This document shows, one piece after another, positions 8,599 to 17,459 of a stretch of DNA of 52,442 nt. This DNA comes from Treponema sp. (lineage in GTDB: Bacteria > Spirochaetota > Spirochaetia > Treponematales > Breznakiellaceae): NCBI GenBank assembly GCA_031266875.1, contig JAISAE010000059.1, positions 1 to 52,442 of the forward strand. The letters are read 5' to 3'. How positions within the stretch are numbered: the first letter of the stretch is position 1; each line of letters opens with the position of its first letter. The translations under genes and the position numbers were made by a program. The notes under the pieces were generated by a model. The model did no database searches. It was not told the origin of the DNA and was given only the letters and a program-made list of their open reading frames with translations.

Positions 8599-9109
8599 AA
8601 TATTGATTAAAAATGTTGTATGGGCTACTATTTTCACTTTGGTGGCCGCCATACTGCAATCAACGCTTTTATCGCGTCTCGCGGTTTATTATCACGCGAT
8701 TCCAGACCTTGCGCTGGGAATAATCGTGTATGTCGCCTACAACAACGGAACTATGACCGGTCAGCTTACAGGCTTTTTTTCCGGTCTGTTGCTTGATTTT
8801 CTATCATTCGCGCCGCTCGGATTAAACGCTTTTATCCGCACGCTGATTGGCGCGTTAACGGGTCTTATGAAAGGCATTTTTTTTCTGGACATCTTCTTTC
8901 TGCCTATGATATTATGCGCGGCGGCAACGATAATCAAGGCTGGCCTGCTCTTTGTTCTACATATCGTGTTCGCCAGCGGTGTTCCGTCGTATTCATTTAT
9001 CGAGCCGGTGTTCTGGGTGGAAATCATACTGAATACCATAACAGCACCGTTTTTATTCGCTTTTTTAAAGCTATTTAAATCATTACTTATCAGCGGGAGG
9101 AAAGCCTGA
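8591..9109 (+). CDS. mreD: Rod-shape-determining protein MreD
   Basis: A 172-residue polytopic inner-membrane protein with about five hydrophobic segments, the usual size and topology of MreD, a component of the elongasome. The ATG at 8591 (MSKILIKNVVW) is preferred over 8573 because a GAAGGA-type site lies at a suitable distance; it overlaps the mreC stop (ATGAGTAA). The stop overlaps the next start in TGATG, indicating translational coupling to mrdA. Primary sequence conservation in MreD is low, so the call rests mainly on topology and position. Confidence 0.93.
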   Translation: MSKILIKNVVWATIFTLVAAILQSTLLSRLAVYYHAIPDLALGIIVYVAYNNGTMTGQLTGFFSGLLLDFLSFAPLGLNAFIRTLIGALTGLMKGIFFLDIFFLPMILCAAATIIKAGLLFVLHIVFASGVPSYSFIEPVFWVEIILNTITAPFLFAFLKLFKSLLISGRKA

Positions 9110-10989
9110 TGCCCCCTGTAACGCCCCCGATCCAGCCGGGAAATCCTCGTCCTGAAAAAAGGATCGTAATTCTGGGAATTATCTTCATACTCATTTTTGC
9201 CAGTTATACAGTAAAATTGTTCAGTATGCAGATTTTAACCGGCGAAGAATACCGTATACGTGCAATGAATATTTCCAAACGGGTTACGGTTACTCCGTCT
9301 CAGCGCGGGGAAATATACGACCGCAATTTCGATCAGCCTATCGTGATGAACACCAATTCTTTCGCGGTGCATATCACCCCTGCCGAAGTCCCCACCGGCG
9401 AAATGTTGAACATCATCGCCAGAGTCGCCAGGATATTAAACGTTCCGGTCGAACAGATTGAGCGGAAAATCCCACCACAGTATTATTACCTGTATCAGCC
9501 ACAGGAAGTGGCCACCAACGTCTCGTTTGAGACGATTTCGGCCTTGGCCGAACGAGTGGACTCTTTGCCCGGGGTTTCGTGGCAATTAAAGCCTGTGCGT
9601 AATTATGTTGACACGCGGAGCCTTGCCCACATCACCGGCTATGTCGGCAATATTACCCGTGACGAGCTTACCGTGCTGTACAATCAAGGCTATCATCAAG
9701 GGGATATTATTGGAAAAGCCGGCATTGAGCGGCAGTATGACGAGCTTTTAAAAGGAAAAGAAGGCAGCGAAACCCGCACGGTTGATGTGCGCGGGCGGCG
9801 CGTGGCTGGCGAGCAGGTCATAAGGTCGTCGCCACAAATGGGCAAAAATCTGGTGCTGACAATAGACCGTCGCATACAGACCCTGGTGGAACAATCCATC
9901 GGTAACCGTATGGGTGCAGCAATAGTGATGCGCCCCGCGACTGGCGAAATTCTTGCCATGGTTTCATACCCGTGGTATGACCCGAATATTTTTAATCATA
10001 CCGACATGAATTCCCAGTATCAGGCGCTTATTAATGATCCGAATAAGCCGTTTCTCAACCGCGCCATCCAGTCAAGCTATCCGCCAGCATCCACGTTTAA
10101 GATTATCATGACTACCAGTATTCTGGCGGAAAAAACTTTTTCACCGGATCAATGGGTCCTGTGTCCGGGTGAAATCACCTACGGCGACCGGCTCTGGCGT
10201 TGCCATATACCAAAACCAGGACATGGCCGCCTCACGCTCCAGCAGGCGATGGCGCAGTCCTGTGATATTTATTTCTGGGTCGTGGGCAGGGATAACCTTG
10301 GGGTTGACCGCATCGTAACTTATACGAGGGAATTTGGTTTGGGCGAAGATACCAACATCGATCTCCCCGGCGAAATCGCTGGTTTTGTGCCAACGCCCCA
10401 GTGGAAAGACCGCAGTTTTCACGAAAAATGGCTTGGTGGCGATACCATGAATATGTCCATTGGTCAGGGTTATACCCTTGTTACTCCCCTGCAAATGGCC
10501 AACGTGGTAGCGATGGTTGCGAATGGTGGGGTTATTTACGAGCCACATATCCTCAAGGAAGTGCGCGACCCTATTACCGGCGCGGTGGAAAGCGAAGTGG
10601 AGCCGAAAATCCTGCACACCAGCAGCCTTGACCCAAAGGTACTGAAAACCGTTGGCGCGAATATGCGCTCGGTTGTTACCGAAGGAACCACTCGCTATGT
10701 GCTTAACCTGAATTCGGTTGATATCGCGGCGAAAACCGGCACGGCGGAAGTCGGCCTTGCCGACCGCTGGCACTCATGGCTGGTCGCCTACGGCCCCTAC
10801 GAGACCAGCAATCCCGCCGATCAAATTGTTACCGCAGTTATTATTGAGGCGACCAATGCCTGGGAATGGTGGGGTACCTATGCCACGTCCATTATTTACC
10901 AAGGTATATTCGCCAATCAAAGCTATGAGGAAGCGGTGCAGACGCTGGGTTTGCAGTACCTCGCTCCAATTCAGGGGCGGCGTGAATGA
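9109..10989 (+). CDS. mrdA: Penicillin-binding protein 2 (rod-complex transpeptidase)
   Basis: A 626-residue class B penicillin-binding protein that cross-links new peptidoglycan during elongation. It has a short proline-rich cytoplasmic tail, a membrane anchor at about residues 18-36, an N-terminal pedestal with RGEIYDRN (66-73), and a C-terminal transpeptidase domain. Active-site motifs are S328-T-F-K331 (in YPPASTFK), S384-C-D386, and K542-T-G544. The start overlaps the mreD stop (TGATG) and the end overlaps rodA by four bases, so it is translated within the rod operon. Its partner glycosyltransferase RodA follows directly. Confidence 0.97.
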   Translation: MPPVTPPIQPGNPRPEKRIVILGIIFILIFASYTVKLFSMQILTGEEYRIRAMNISKRVTVTPSQRGEIYDRNFDQPIVMNTNSFAVHITPAEVPTGEMLNIIARVARILNVPVEQIERKIPPQYYYLYQPQEVATNVSFETISALAERVDSLPGVSWQLKPVRNYVDTRSLAHITGYVGNITRDELTVLYNQGYHQGDIIGKAGIERQYDELLKGKEGSETRTVDVRGRRVAGEQVIRSSPQMGKNLVLTIDRRIQTLVEQSIGNRMGAAIVMRPATGEILAMVSYPWYDPNIFNHTDMNSQYQALINDPNKPFLNRAIQSSYPPASTFKIIMTTSILAEKTFSPDQWVLCPGEITYGDRLWRCHIPKPGHGRLTLQQAMAQSCDIYFWVVGRDNLGVDRIVTYTREFGLGEDTNIDLPGEIAGFVPTPQWKDRSFHEKWLGGDTMNMSIGQGYTLVTPLQMANVVAMVANGGVIYEPHILKEVRDPITGAVESEVEPKILHTSSLDPKVLKTVGANMRSVVTEGTTRYVLNLNSVDIAAKTGTAEVGLADRWHSWLVAYGPYETSNPADQIVTAVIIEATNAWEWWGTYATSIIYQGIFANQSYEEAVQTLGLQYLAPIQGRRE

Positions 10990-12296
10990 AAGTGCAAAAT
11001 ATTCTGGGCGTTGATTATTTACTCTTATTTGCGTCCATCACACTGGCCATCTTCGGGGTGTTGTTTATTTATTCATCAGGAATAAATTCAGCCGGCGTGC
11101 AGAGTTCCACCGAATATTCGCGGCAAATTGTCTGGGGTGCTAGCGGCTTGATTCTTGCCATAACGCTTCTAGTGATTGATTATCGCAAACTGCATAACGT
11201 ATCATTGTATTTATACCTTGGAACCCTTGCATTACTTCTCTACACCTGCATGTTTGGGAAACTGGTGAGCGGTGCGCGTGCGTGGCTGGGGATTGGCGAC
11301 TATGGCGTACAGCCGTCAGAATTCGCCAAAATCACGACAATTCTTTTGCTGGCGCGTTATCTCGATAACACCAAACGCAAGGTTATGGCCTTCACGCGCT
11401 TTCTAGTTTCCTGCGTCATTGTTTTTACACCCATGCTGCTTATTCTCATGCAGCCTGACCTGGGAACCGCGCTTGTTTTTATACCTATACTCCTCATTAT
11501 GACTTTTGTTGCCGGCGTGGCGGTGAGATACGTGGTTTTTCTTAGCGCGGTTATTGGCCTGACCGCTGTTCTCATGGTTTTACCCCTATGGCAATCGTAT
11601 ATTCTGGAAAGTACGTTTCCATCGCTGGCAATTCTAGTCAACGGACAGTTTATCGGCCTTGCTATTCTCGCCATGGCCGTGGTTGGCGCGTTTGGCTTGC
11701 TGGGATTTTTTCTCTATAAAAAAAGCTATTTTTTCTGGATTATGTACGGTGTCGCCATTCTGATTTTATCGCTTGGCCTGTCTTATTTATCACACAAGGT
11801 ACTTAGGGATTATCAGATCATGCGCCTCATTGTATTTCTTGATCCGAGTGTTGACGCCCAGGGCGCAGGCTGGAACATCAACCAGTCCATTATTGCCATT
11901 GGTTCCGGCGGAATGCAGGGCAAGGGTTATTTACAGGGAACCCAGAGTCATTACAGTTTTGTGCCCCAGCAAAGTACTGATTTTATTTTCTCGATTTTCG
12001 CTGAGGAGTGGGGTTTCAAGGGCGGCGTGGCTGTTTTTGGGCTTTTTCTGCTGATTTGTTTCAGACTTTTGCGGATTATAAAACTCGCGTCCGATACTTT
12101 TGGCGCCTATATATCCGCCGGCCTGTCCGCAATGTACATTTTTCACTTTCTCATCAATGTTGGCATGACCATGGGCATCATGCCGATTACAGGCATCCCG
12201 CTTTTGTTTATGTCCTACGGCGGTTCGTCGATCATCTCCGCCATGAGTGGCATTGGTCTTGCCCTCAGCATCCACCTCCGCCGGTATAACCGGTAG
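10986..12296 (+). CDS. rodA: Rod-shape-determining protein RodA (SEDS glycosyltransferase)
   Basis: A 436-residue SEDS-family membrane protein with about ten transmembrane segments, the peptidoglycan polymerase partner of PBP2. Family motifs include GARAWLGIGDYGVQPSEFAKI (residues 95-115), whose PSEF block is conserved; PDLGTALV; a long loop with QSIIAIGSGGMQGKGYLQGTQ; and FAEEWGFKGG. The C-terminus has PITGIPLLFMSYGGSS, the conserved SEDS terminal motif. It is somewhat longer than E. coli RodA, with extra residues between the middle helices (about 205-265). It ends the five-gene operon. Confidence 0.97.
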   Translation: MKVQNILGVDYLLLFASITLAIFGVLFIYSSGINSAGVQSSTEYSRQIVWGASGLILAITLLVIDYRKLHNVSLYLYLGTLALLLYTCMFGKLVSGARAWLGIGDYGVQPSEFAKITTILLLARYLDNTKRKVMAFTRFLVSCVIVFTPMLLILMQPDLGTALVFIPILLIMTFVAGVAVRYVVFLSAVIGLTAVLMVLPLWQSYILESTFPSLAILVNGQFIGLAILAMAVVGAFGLLGFFLYKKSYFFWIMYGVAILILSLGLSYLSHKVLRDYQIMRLIVFLDPSVDAQGAGWNINQSIIAIGSGGMQGKGYLQGTQSHYSFVPQQSTDFIFSIFAEEWGFKGGVAVFGLFLLICFRLLRIIKLASDTFGAYISAGLSAMYIFHFLINVGMTMGIMPITGIPLLFMSYGGSSIISAMSGIGLALSIHLRRYNR

Positions 12297-12467
12297 GCGT
12301 TGAATCGTACCGAAATAAATGAGCGAGAACAGCTTGTTACCTACGACCTCGAAATTGCCGATGAAAAAAAACATTCCATATAATCGCGTGGCTGAGGATC
12401 TACCAAAGGTCAGGTCATAGCCGATACTGCTTATCGAAGTTACTCCATTGTCATACAGGGAATAGAA

Positions 12468-12540
12468 TCGGGATGGGCGGATTTGAACCGCCGATCTCTT
12501 GCTCCCAAAGCAAGCGCCTTAGCCACTAGGCTACATCCCG
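12468..12540 (-). tRNA. tRNA-Pro (anticodon TGG)
   Basis: The complement folds as a 73-base cloverleaf. The acceptor stem is CGGGATG (12540-12534) with CATCCCG (12475-12469), the D-stem GCCT/AGGC, the anticodon stem CTTGC/GCAAG around loop TTTGGGA (anticodon TGG), and the T-arm GGCGG-TTCAAAT-CCGCC. The discriminator base is A at 12468. The 3' CCA is not encoded and must be added by the CCA enzyme. TGG reads CCA and, with wobble, other proline codons. It stands alone between rodA and a convergent minus-strand gene. Confidence 0.95.
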
Positions 12541-12554
12541 CAATTGTTCATACA

Positions 12555-13268
12555 CTAAACTTGAAAGTCGTCTTCACCGCCCACCGGAAACATGTAGAGA
12601 TCATACAGACTGATACTTCTGTCCATGGAAAAAGCGCTATGACGTTGCGCCTCACTCATCGCCTCCGCCTCGAAGAAATGGTGAACCGTTTCAAACCCTT
12701 CCTTTTCGGCACTGATAACAAACTTAAACACCTGCCTGATACCAAGCGCTTCCGTAGGAACCGGACTTGGCCAGAAGCTAAATATGCCCGGGTTATCAGA
12801 TACCAGTTTGTAGGGGTTCTGCCACCTCTCATCAATCATAGGGGTAAGCTTCCCATCAAGACGGAGTTCTAGCTTGGCATCAACCATAGGCGCAAAATTC
12901 ACCCCATTCAGGAACTTACCCAGTATCGTGGGGATATTGAACACAGGGGAATCCTCCAAGGCTGGTCCCAGGTACGCCATTGGGAAGGAACGCGTGTTCT
13001 GAGTGACCTTTTTGATGGCATCATACACAAGCGCGGTAACGTCTATCTTGAGCTGCCGACGCTCAGTCGTGTCCAGTCCAAAGCGCGCCACTCCACTGCT
13101 CGATACAATGTAGTGCGGTTCAACACGGTTCAGTACATAGCAGATTGTGTCTAGACGGCACTGCTCCGAGAAACAGAAATGTTCAGGATTCCCCTGTTTC
13201 TGAATGAACTCAAATATCTCGTCAACTTTACTTATGACAACATCTTCATTGATGTTATGAAACTTCAT
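12555..13268 (-). CDS. ComFB-like protein
   Basis: A 237-residue protein. Its first half matches the late-competence ComFB family: an N-terminal helix region with ISKVDEIFEFIQ, then a Cys pair and the signature CRLDTICYVLNRVEPHYIVS (about residues 38-57), where ComFB proteins carry C-x2-D-x-x-x-x-ALN-x-L-P-P-x-Y-V-x-S. The C-terminal half (from about residue 110) is unlike classical ComFB, which is only about 100 residues long, and I do not recognise it. An AAAGGGG ribosome site precedes the ATG. ComFB-like proteins in other bacteria have been linked to cyclic-di-nucleotide binding; no competence genes are nearby, so a role in DNA uptake is not supported here. Confidence 0.65.
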   Translation of the reverse strand: MKFHNINEDVVISKVDEIFEFIQKQGNPEHFCFSEQCRLDTICYVLNRVEPHYIVSSSGVARFGLDTTERRQLKIDVTALVYDAIKKVTQNTRSFPMAYLGPALEDSPVFNIPTILGKFLNGVNFAPMVDAKLELRLDGKLTPMIDERWQNPYKLVSDNPGIFSFWPSPVPTEALGIRQVFKFVISAEKEGFETVHHFFEAEAMSEAQRHSAFSMDRSISLYDLYMFPVGGEDDFQV

Positions 13269-13325
13269 TCAACATCCCCTTTTGTGTAATCATAGCGCAC
13301 TCTTACTCGTTTTGTAAACCACCCC

Positions 13326-13354
13326 TTGACATAAACTCATACAAGACAGATAAT
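13326..13354 (+). promoter_or_regulatory. Sigma-70-type promoter for cysK
   Basis: TTGACA at 13326-13331 (perfect -35) and GATAAT at 13349-13354 (five of six in the -10), with exactly 17 bases between. Transcription should begin near 13361, leaving a leader of about 60 bases before the cysK ATG, which has a GGAGGT-type ribosome site. Confidence 0.75.
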
Positions 13355-13376
13355 ACCAATGTATTTACTAGGTATT
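13352..13376. promoter_or_regulatory. Candidate operator at the cysK start site
   Basis: AATACC at 13352-13357 and GGTATT at 13371-13376 form an inverted repeat that overlaps the -10 box and the predicted transcription start. The layout ATACC-N13-GGTAT resembles, in spacing and arm sequence, sites of Rrf2-family regulators (IscR/CymR group), which control cysteine and iron-sulfur genes. No regulator gene is adjacent, so the assignment is inference. Confidence 0.4.
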
Positions 13377-13419
13377 AAACAGGGCGGCAATAGCCGCTGT
13401 TATCAAGTGGAGGTTTGTT

Positions 13420-14340
13420 ATGGCAAAGGCTGAAAGAATCACAGATCTCATCGGGAACACTCCCCTGGTGAAGATTAACAAGATCAACGAGAGCGAGGCC
13501 CATGTGTATGTCAAACTGGAGAGCTTCAACCCTATGTCCAGCGTTAAGGACCGGATTGCCCTTGCGATGATTGAGGAAGGTGAGCGCTCCGGCAAGATCA
13601 AGGCAGGCACGGTACTTATTGAGCCGACGAGTGGGAACACCGGCATCGGGCTGGCCTATATTGCGGCGGTCAAGGGCTATCGCATCATACTCACTATGCC
13701 GGAAACTATGAGTATTGAGCGGCGCAAGCTGTTAAAGGCGCTCGGAGCCGAGTTGGAGCTGACCGAGGGCGCCAAGGGTATGAAAGGCGCTATCGCCAAA
13801 GCAGAGGAACTGGTTGCGAAGATACCCAACGCCTATATCCCCCAGCAGTTCGAGAACCCGGCTAATCCCGCGATTCATGAGAAAACCACCGGCCCGGAGA
13901 TATGGAACGACACCAACGGCGAGCTTGATATCCTCGTCGGCGGCGTAGGAACCGGCGGAACCATCACCGGCGCAGGACGCTATCTCAAATCAAAGAAGGC
14001 AACAGTCAAGGTGGTCGCGGTAGAGCCGGTTTCTTCGCCGGTGCTTTCAGGCGGACTACCCGGTCCGCACAAGATTCAGGGCATTGGCGCGGGTTTTGTG
14101 CCGGGTGTCTATGATAAGGATGTCGTCGATGAAATCTACCAGACCGACGATGTGAAGGCCGGTATCACCGCCCGCCTCCTCGCCCAAAAAGAAGGCATTC
14201 TGGCCGGCATTTCCTCTGGCGCAGCACTTGAGGCGGCACTCACCATCGCTAAACGCCCAGAGAATAAGGGCAAAACCATCGTGGCCGTGCTGCCCGATAC
14301 TGGTGAACGCTACCTCTCAACGTGGCTCTGGGAAGAATAG
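13420..14340 (+). CDS. cysK: Cysteine synthase A (O-acetylserine sulfhydrylase)
   Basis: A 306-residue PLP enzyme that makes L-cysteine from O-acetylserine and sulfide in the cytoplasm. The N-terminal [14 protein letters not shown] block, the PLP lysine in SSVKDRIA (about Lys43), the substrate loop TSGNTGIG (68-75) and the phosphate-binding [10 protein letters not shown] (about 175-184) are all intact. The [10 protein letters not shown] motif near the C-terminus is also canonical. Length is normal. It is transcribed alone from its own promoter, divergently from the ComFB-like gene. Confidence 0.97.
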   Translation: MAKAERITDLIGNTPLVKINKINESEAHVYVKLESFNPMSSVKDRIALAMIEEGERSGKIKAGTVLIEPTSGNTGIGLAYIAAVKGYRIILTMPETMSIERRKLLKALGAELELTEGAKGMKGAIAKAEELVAKIPNAYIPQQFENPANPAIHEKTTGPEIWNDTNGELDILVGGVGTGGTITGAGRYLKSKKATVKVVAVEPVSSPVLSGGLPGPHKIQGIGAGFVPGVYDKDVVDEIYQTDDVKAGITARLLAQKEGILAGISSGAALEAALTIAKRPENKGKTIVAVLPDTGERYLSTWLWEE

Positions 14341-14369
14341 CCACGACTTCGACTTTCACCGCGCTTGAT

Positions 14370-14411
14370 GGGTACTTGATGGGTTATTAAATAAATACCC
14401 ATCAAGTACCC
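14370..14411. terminator. Large perfect hairpin after cysK
   Basis: GGGTACTTGATGGGT at 14370-14384 pairs perfectly over 15 bp with ACCCATCAAGTACCC at 14397-14411 around the 12-base AT-only loop TATTAAATAAAT. It lies 30 bases past the cysK stop. There is no U-tract, so it is either an atypical terminator or a small palindromic repeat element. Confidence 0.55.
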
Positions 14412-14711
14412 CTACTCAGATTTCAAGAATATAACGCAAATAAGAACATAACATTCTAAGAGGCAAGTTTAGGGCTAAAGGTAGGGGCTTTACGACGCCA
14501 CTGAGCAAAGGTCGCTACTTGAAAGTACGCTTATGAGGAAACGGCGGTTCAGGCACAGTCGCCGTACCTATGGGTGTATTACTACAAACAGAACAAATAC
14601 CACGCTATACCCCGCGATAGAGGATAAGCAGCCGGTGGAATACCAGCTTTTCATTGCAAGGGACTTGTATTGCCGATAAGTAAAAAGTTCTAACTAACAA
14701 AAAGGAATCAC
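14412..14711. other. Gap with no recognised gene
   Basis: This stretch between the cysK hairpin and the TPR lipoprotein holds no convincing gene. One 48-codon frame (14533-14679, plus) ends in a protein-like IEDKQPVEYQLFIARDLYCR but lacks a ribosome site and its first half has unlikely composition; it could be a remnant of an older gene. An AAAGGA ribosome site for the next gene is at its right end. Confidence 0.5.
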
Positions 14712-16184
14712 ATGAACCCTGTAAGCAAACCTGTATTCGGCCTTGCATGCCTGTCCCTGCTGTATTCAGCAGTATCCTTTTCCTGCGCTTCAAAGCCTGA
14801 ACTAACGCCGGAACCAGCCCCAGCTCCTGTAGCTGTCGCGGTGGAACCAGCCCTAGCAGAAGCTCCACCCCCAGAACCACAAATACCAGCGCCACAAAAA
14901 CGCGATACACTGGCCATACTCGCCGAAATTACCGTGTTTCTTGCCCAAGGGGAATTTGAGATAGGCATCGCCCGCTTTGAAGAAATCGAGTCGCCGGACG
15001 CTGAGTCCGCCAGAATACAGCTTTTGAAGGCGTCGGTTATGAATTCGGCGGGTATGTTTGACGAGGCGCGGGCCATAACTAACGTGGTCATAGCCGCCGA
15101 GCCTGAGAACATGGACGCGCTCTTCGTGCTTGCCGTGATTGAAAAGGCAGAAGGCAAGCCGCGTGAACAACACGCCCTGCTTGAAGAAATACTCGATACT
15201 GACCCGGCTCATATAAACGCCCTTATCGCAATGGGTGATCTGTATACCAGCGGACGCTCCTTCAAAAACGCGGCGCTTTACTACGACCGCGCCCTGGCAA
15301 AAGAGCCGGAGAACGGCAATGCCCTTATTGGCCGCGCCCTGGTCTATCGCTATACCCACGATTCGGCAAACGCTGAACTCCTGCTTAACAAAGCTGTTGC
15401 CGCTCATCCTCACTGGGCGCAGGCATACAATGAACGCGCCCGTCTCTACCGCGACGAAAAGAAGCCCCTGCCCGCGCTCGCGGACCTGGATATCGCCAAA
15501 GGACTTGCCCCACATGACTACTGGATCGCCACGGATCGCGGCTTGGTACTGATAGACCTGCGCCGTAAACCAGAAGCCCTTGAGGAATACGAGCGGGCTA
15601 TCACGATTGACCCTGATAACTTCCTTGCTTATGTGTACAGCGCCGGTATCAAAGACGAATTCGGTGATTATGACGGCGCGGAAGCAGCCTATAAAGCCAT
15701 TACCCGGCTGCGGCCCGACTACTACTTTGGCTTTGAGGGCTTAGGTATACACAAGATGCGTAAAAGGCAATGGGCTGAAGCACGGGACGCCTTTCTTCAG
15801 GCATACCAGTATGCGCCTGAGATACACTACGCGCTCCTTGCCGCCTTGAACTGGATACGGGCAAGCGGCCCCAGCGGGCCAAAAGCGTTTCTGGAAGATG
15901 TGCTGAAAACCCTGCCCCGCGAATCACTCACATGGTATGTGGTGCGCATGTTCCACGACCTGCGGGGAGACAGCGATGTGGCCAATAGGATAGATCGTGA
16001 AAAAAACGAGGATACCAAAGCGCAGCTACTGTACTACCTCGCCAGCTACTACGATGTGAGCGGAAAGCCAGCAGTGGCAGACATATACTTCGAGCGGGTG
16101 CGCGAGCTTAACCGGTCATACATGATGGAATGGCGCTTGAACGAATGGGCGCTTGAACAACGACGCATTGCTCTTTCAAAATAG
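14712..16184 (+). CDS. TPR lipoprotein
   Basis: A 490-residue lipoprotein. Residues 1-25 form a lipoprotein signal peptide ending in VSFSC, so Cys25 would be lipidated. A Pro/Ala/Glu-rich linker (about 30-58: PEPAPAPVAVAVEPA) follows, then a long superhelix of tetratricopeptide repeats from about residue 70 to the C-terminus (for example AALYYDRALAKEPENGNALIGRA, split across two helices). Treponemes carry many such lipoproteins; they probably act as docking scaffolds in the periplasm. The client is unknown. A membrane TraB-family gene follows after four bases, so the two are likely co-transcribed. Confidence 0.87.
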   Translation: MNPVSKPVFGLACLSLLYSAVSFSCASKPELTPEPAPAPVAVAVEPALAEAPPPEPQIPAPQKRDTLAILAEITVFLAQGEFEIGIARFEEIESPDAESARIQLLKASVMNSAGMFDEARAITNVVIAAEPENMDALFVLAVIEKAEGKPREQHALLEEILDTDPAHINALIAMGDLYTSGRSFKNAALYYDRALAKEPENGNALIGRALVYRYTHDSANAELLLNKAVAAHPHWAQAYNERARLYRDEKKPLPALADLDIAKGLAPHDYWIATDRGLVLIDLRRKPEALEEYERAITIDPDNFLAYVYSAGIKDEFGDYDGAEAAYKAITRLRPDYYFGFEGLGIHKMRKRQWAEARDAFLQAYQYAPEIHYALLAALNWIRASGPSGPKAFLEDVLKTLPRESLTWYVVRMFHDLRGDSDVANRIDREKNEDTKAQLLYYLASYYDVSGKPAVADIYFERVRELNRSYMMEWRLNEWALEQRRIALSK

Positions 16185-16188
16185 GCGT

Positions 16189-17385
16189 ATGATAAACAAA
16201 ATGAACGATAGCCGGATAAGCATGACCCTGAACGGGCGAGAGATCATTCTTATTGGTACAGCCCATGTATCACGGGAAAGTATTGAAGAGGTAGACCAGA
16301 GTATCCGCGAGGAAATGCCTGAGCTGGTATGCGTGGAACTGGACGCGGGACGCTATAAGTCCATTGCGGAGCAGGCTAACTGGGAACAACTTGATGTATC
16401 CAGAGTGTTTAAGGAAGGTAAGGGCTTTCTGCTTATAGCGAATCTCGTGTTGTCCAGCTTCCAGCGACGCATGGGCGATGAACTGGGCGTGAAGCCCGGC
16501 GAGGAAATGAAGATGGCGCTTGATACCGCCACTGAGCTAGGCATTCCCTACGCGCTCTGTGACCGTGAAGTACAGCTCACCCTTCGCAGGGCCTGGTCCA
16601 CATGCGGGCTTTGGAGCAAATGCAAGCTCCTTGCGTCCCTGCTTTCCAGCGCCTTTACCACTGAAAAATTCGATAAAGCTGATATCGAAAATCTCAAGAA
16701 GCGTAATGAGCTTGACGGTATGATGAACGAGCTTGCCGCCTACCTGCCTGAAGTGAAGGCAACGCTTATTGATGAGCGCGACCGCTATCTGGCCGCGAAG
16801 CTCTGGACAAGCGGCCTGGGCGTCCGTAAACAGCTTGCCGTGATTGGCGCTGGCCATATCATGGGCATCAAGGCGCACCTTGAGCAGATTGCCCGCGGCA
16901 AGGAAAACGCCGATACAGCCGATCTGGACACGATTCCCCCGCCTAAGCTCTGGTCAAAGGCGCTGGCCTGGATACTGCCGGCGCTTCTTGTGGCGCTTTT
17001 CATCGTGGGTTTCTTCCGCGCCGGCGCTGACGTCAGCCTTACCATGCTCATCCGCTGGGTCTTATGGAACGGCTCCCTCGCGGCCCTGGGCGCGCTGCTG
17101 GCCTTGGGGCATCCGCTTTCCATACTCGTGTCGTTTGTGGGCGCGCCCTTTGGCACCATAAGCCCCTTTGTCAGCATTGGCCTGTTTTCCGGCATTACCG
17201 AAGCAACCCTCCGCAAGCCCCGTGTCTCAGATACTCAGAACCTTTCCGCTGATCTGAGCAGCCTCAAAGGTATCTACCGTAACCGCATCACGCGGGCGCT
17301 TCTGGTCTTCTTTCTCTCGTCTCTAGGAGGCGCTATCGGCAACATTATCTCCCTACAGGCGCTTGCCAGCCTCTTAGCCAAATGA
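16189..17385 (+). CDS. TraB/PrgY-family membrane protein
   Basis: A protein of about 398 residues with the TraB/PrgY domain. Family motifs are IILIGTAHVSRESIEEV near the N-terminus (GTAHVS), the following ELVCVELDAGRY (E-L-D-x-x-R), and GAGHIMGIKAHL about two thirds along. The C-terminal third has about four transmembrane segments (from about residue 260). In enterococci PrgY/TraB limits pheromone activity; in many bacteria it is a predicted membrane protease-like protein of unknown substrate. The open frame extends upstream to 16153 inside the previous gene; the ATG at 16189 just after that gene's stop is preferred, with 16201 as an alternative. Confidence 0.88.
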   Translation: MINKMNDSRISMTLNGREIILIGTAHVSRESIEEVDQSIREEMPELVCVELDAGRYKSIAEQANWEQLDVSRVFKEGKGFLLIANLVLSSFQRRMGDELGVKPGEEMKMALDTATELGIPYALCDREVQLTLRRAWSTCGLWSKCKLLASLLSSAFTTEKFDKADIENLKKRNELDGMMNELAAYLPEVKATLIDERDRYLAAKLWTSGLGVRKQLAVIGAGHIMGIKAHLEQIARGKENADTADLDTIPPPKLWSKALAWILPALLVALFIVGFFRAGADVSLTMLIRWVLWNGSLAALGALLALGHPLSILVSFVGAPFGTISPFVSIGLFSGITEATLRKPRVSDTQNLSADLSSLKGIYRNRITRALLVFFLSSLGGAIGNIISLQALASLLAK

Positions 17386-17459
17386 CGCGCAGGCTATACG
17401 CGACCGCTATTCAGATTGACAACTCCCATTGCCTAAACCCGGAATCTTCTTGATTCAAA

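Noticed and set aside
14533..14679. A 48-codon frame after cysK
   Set aside because: No ribosome site and the first half is of unlikely composition; noted only as a possible remnant.
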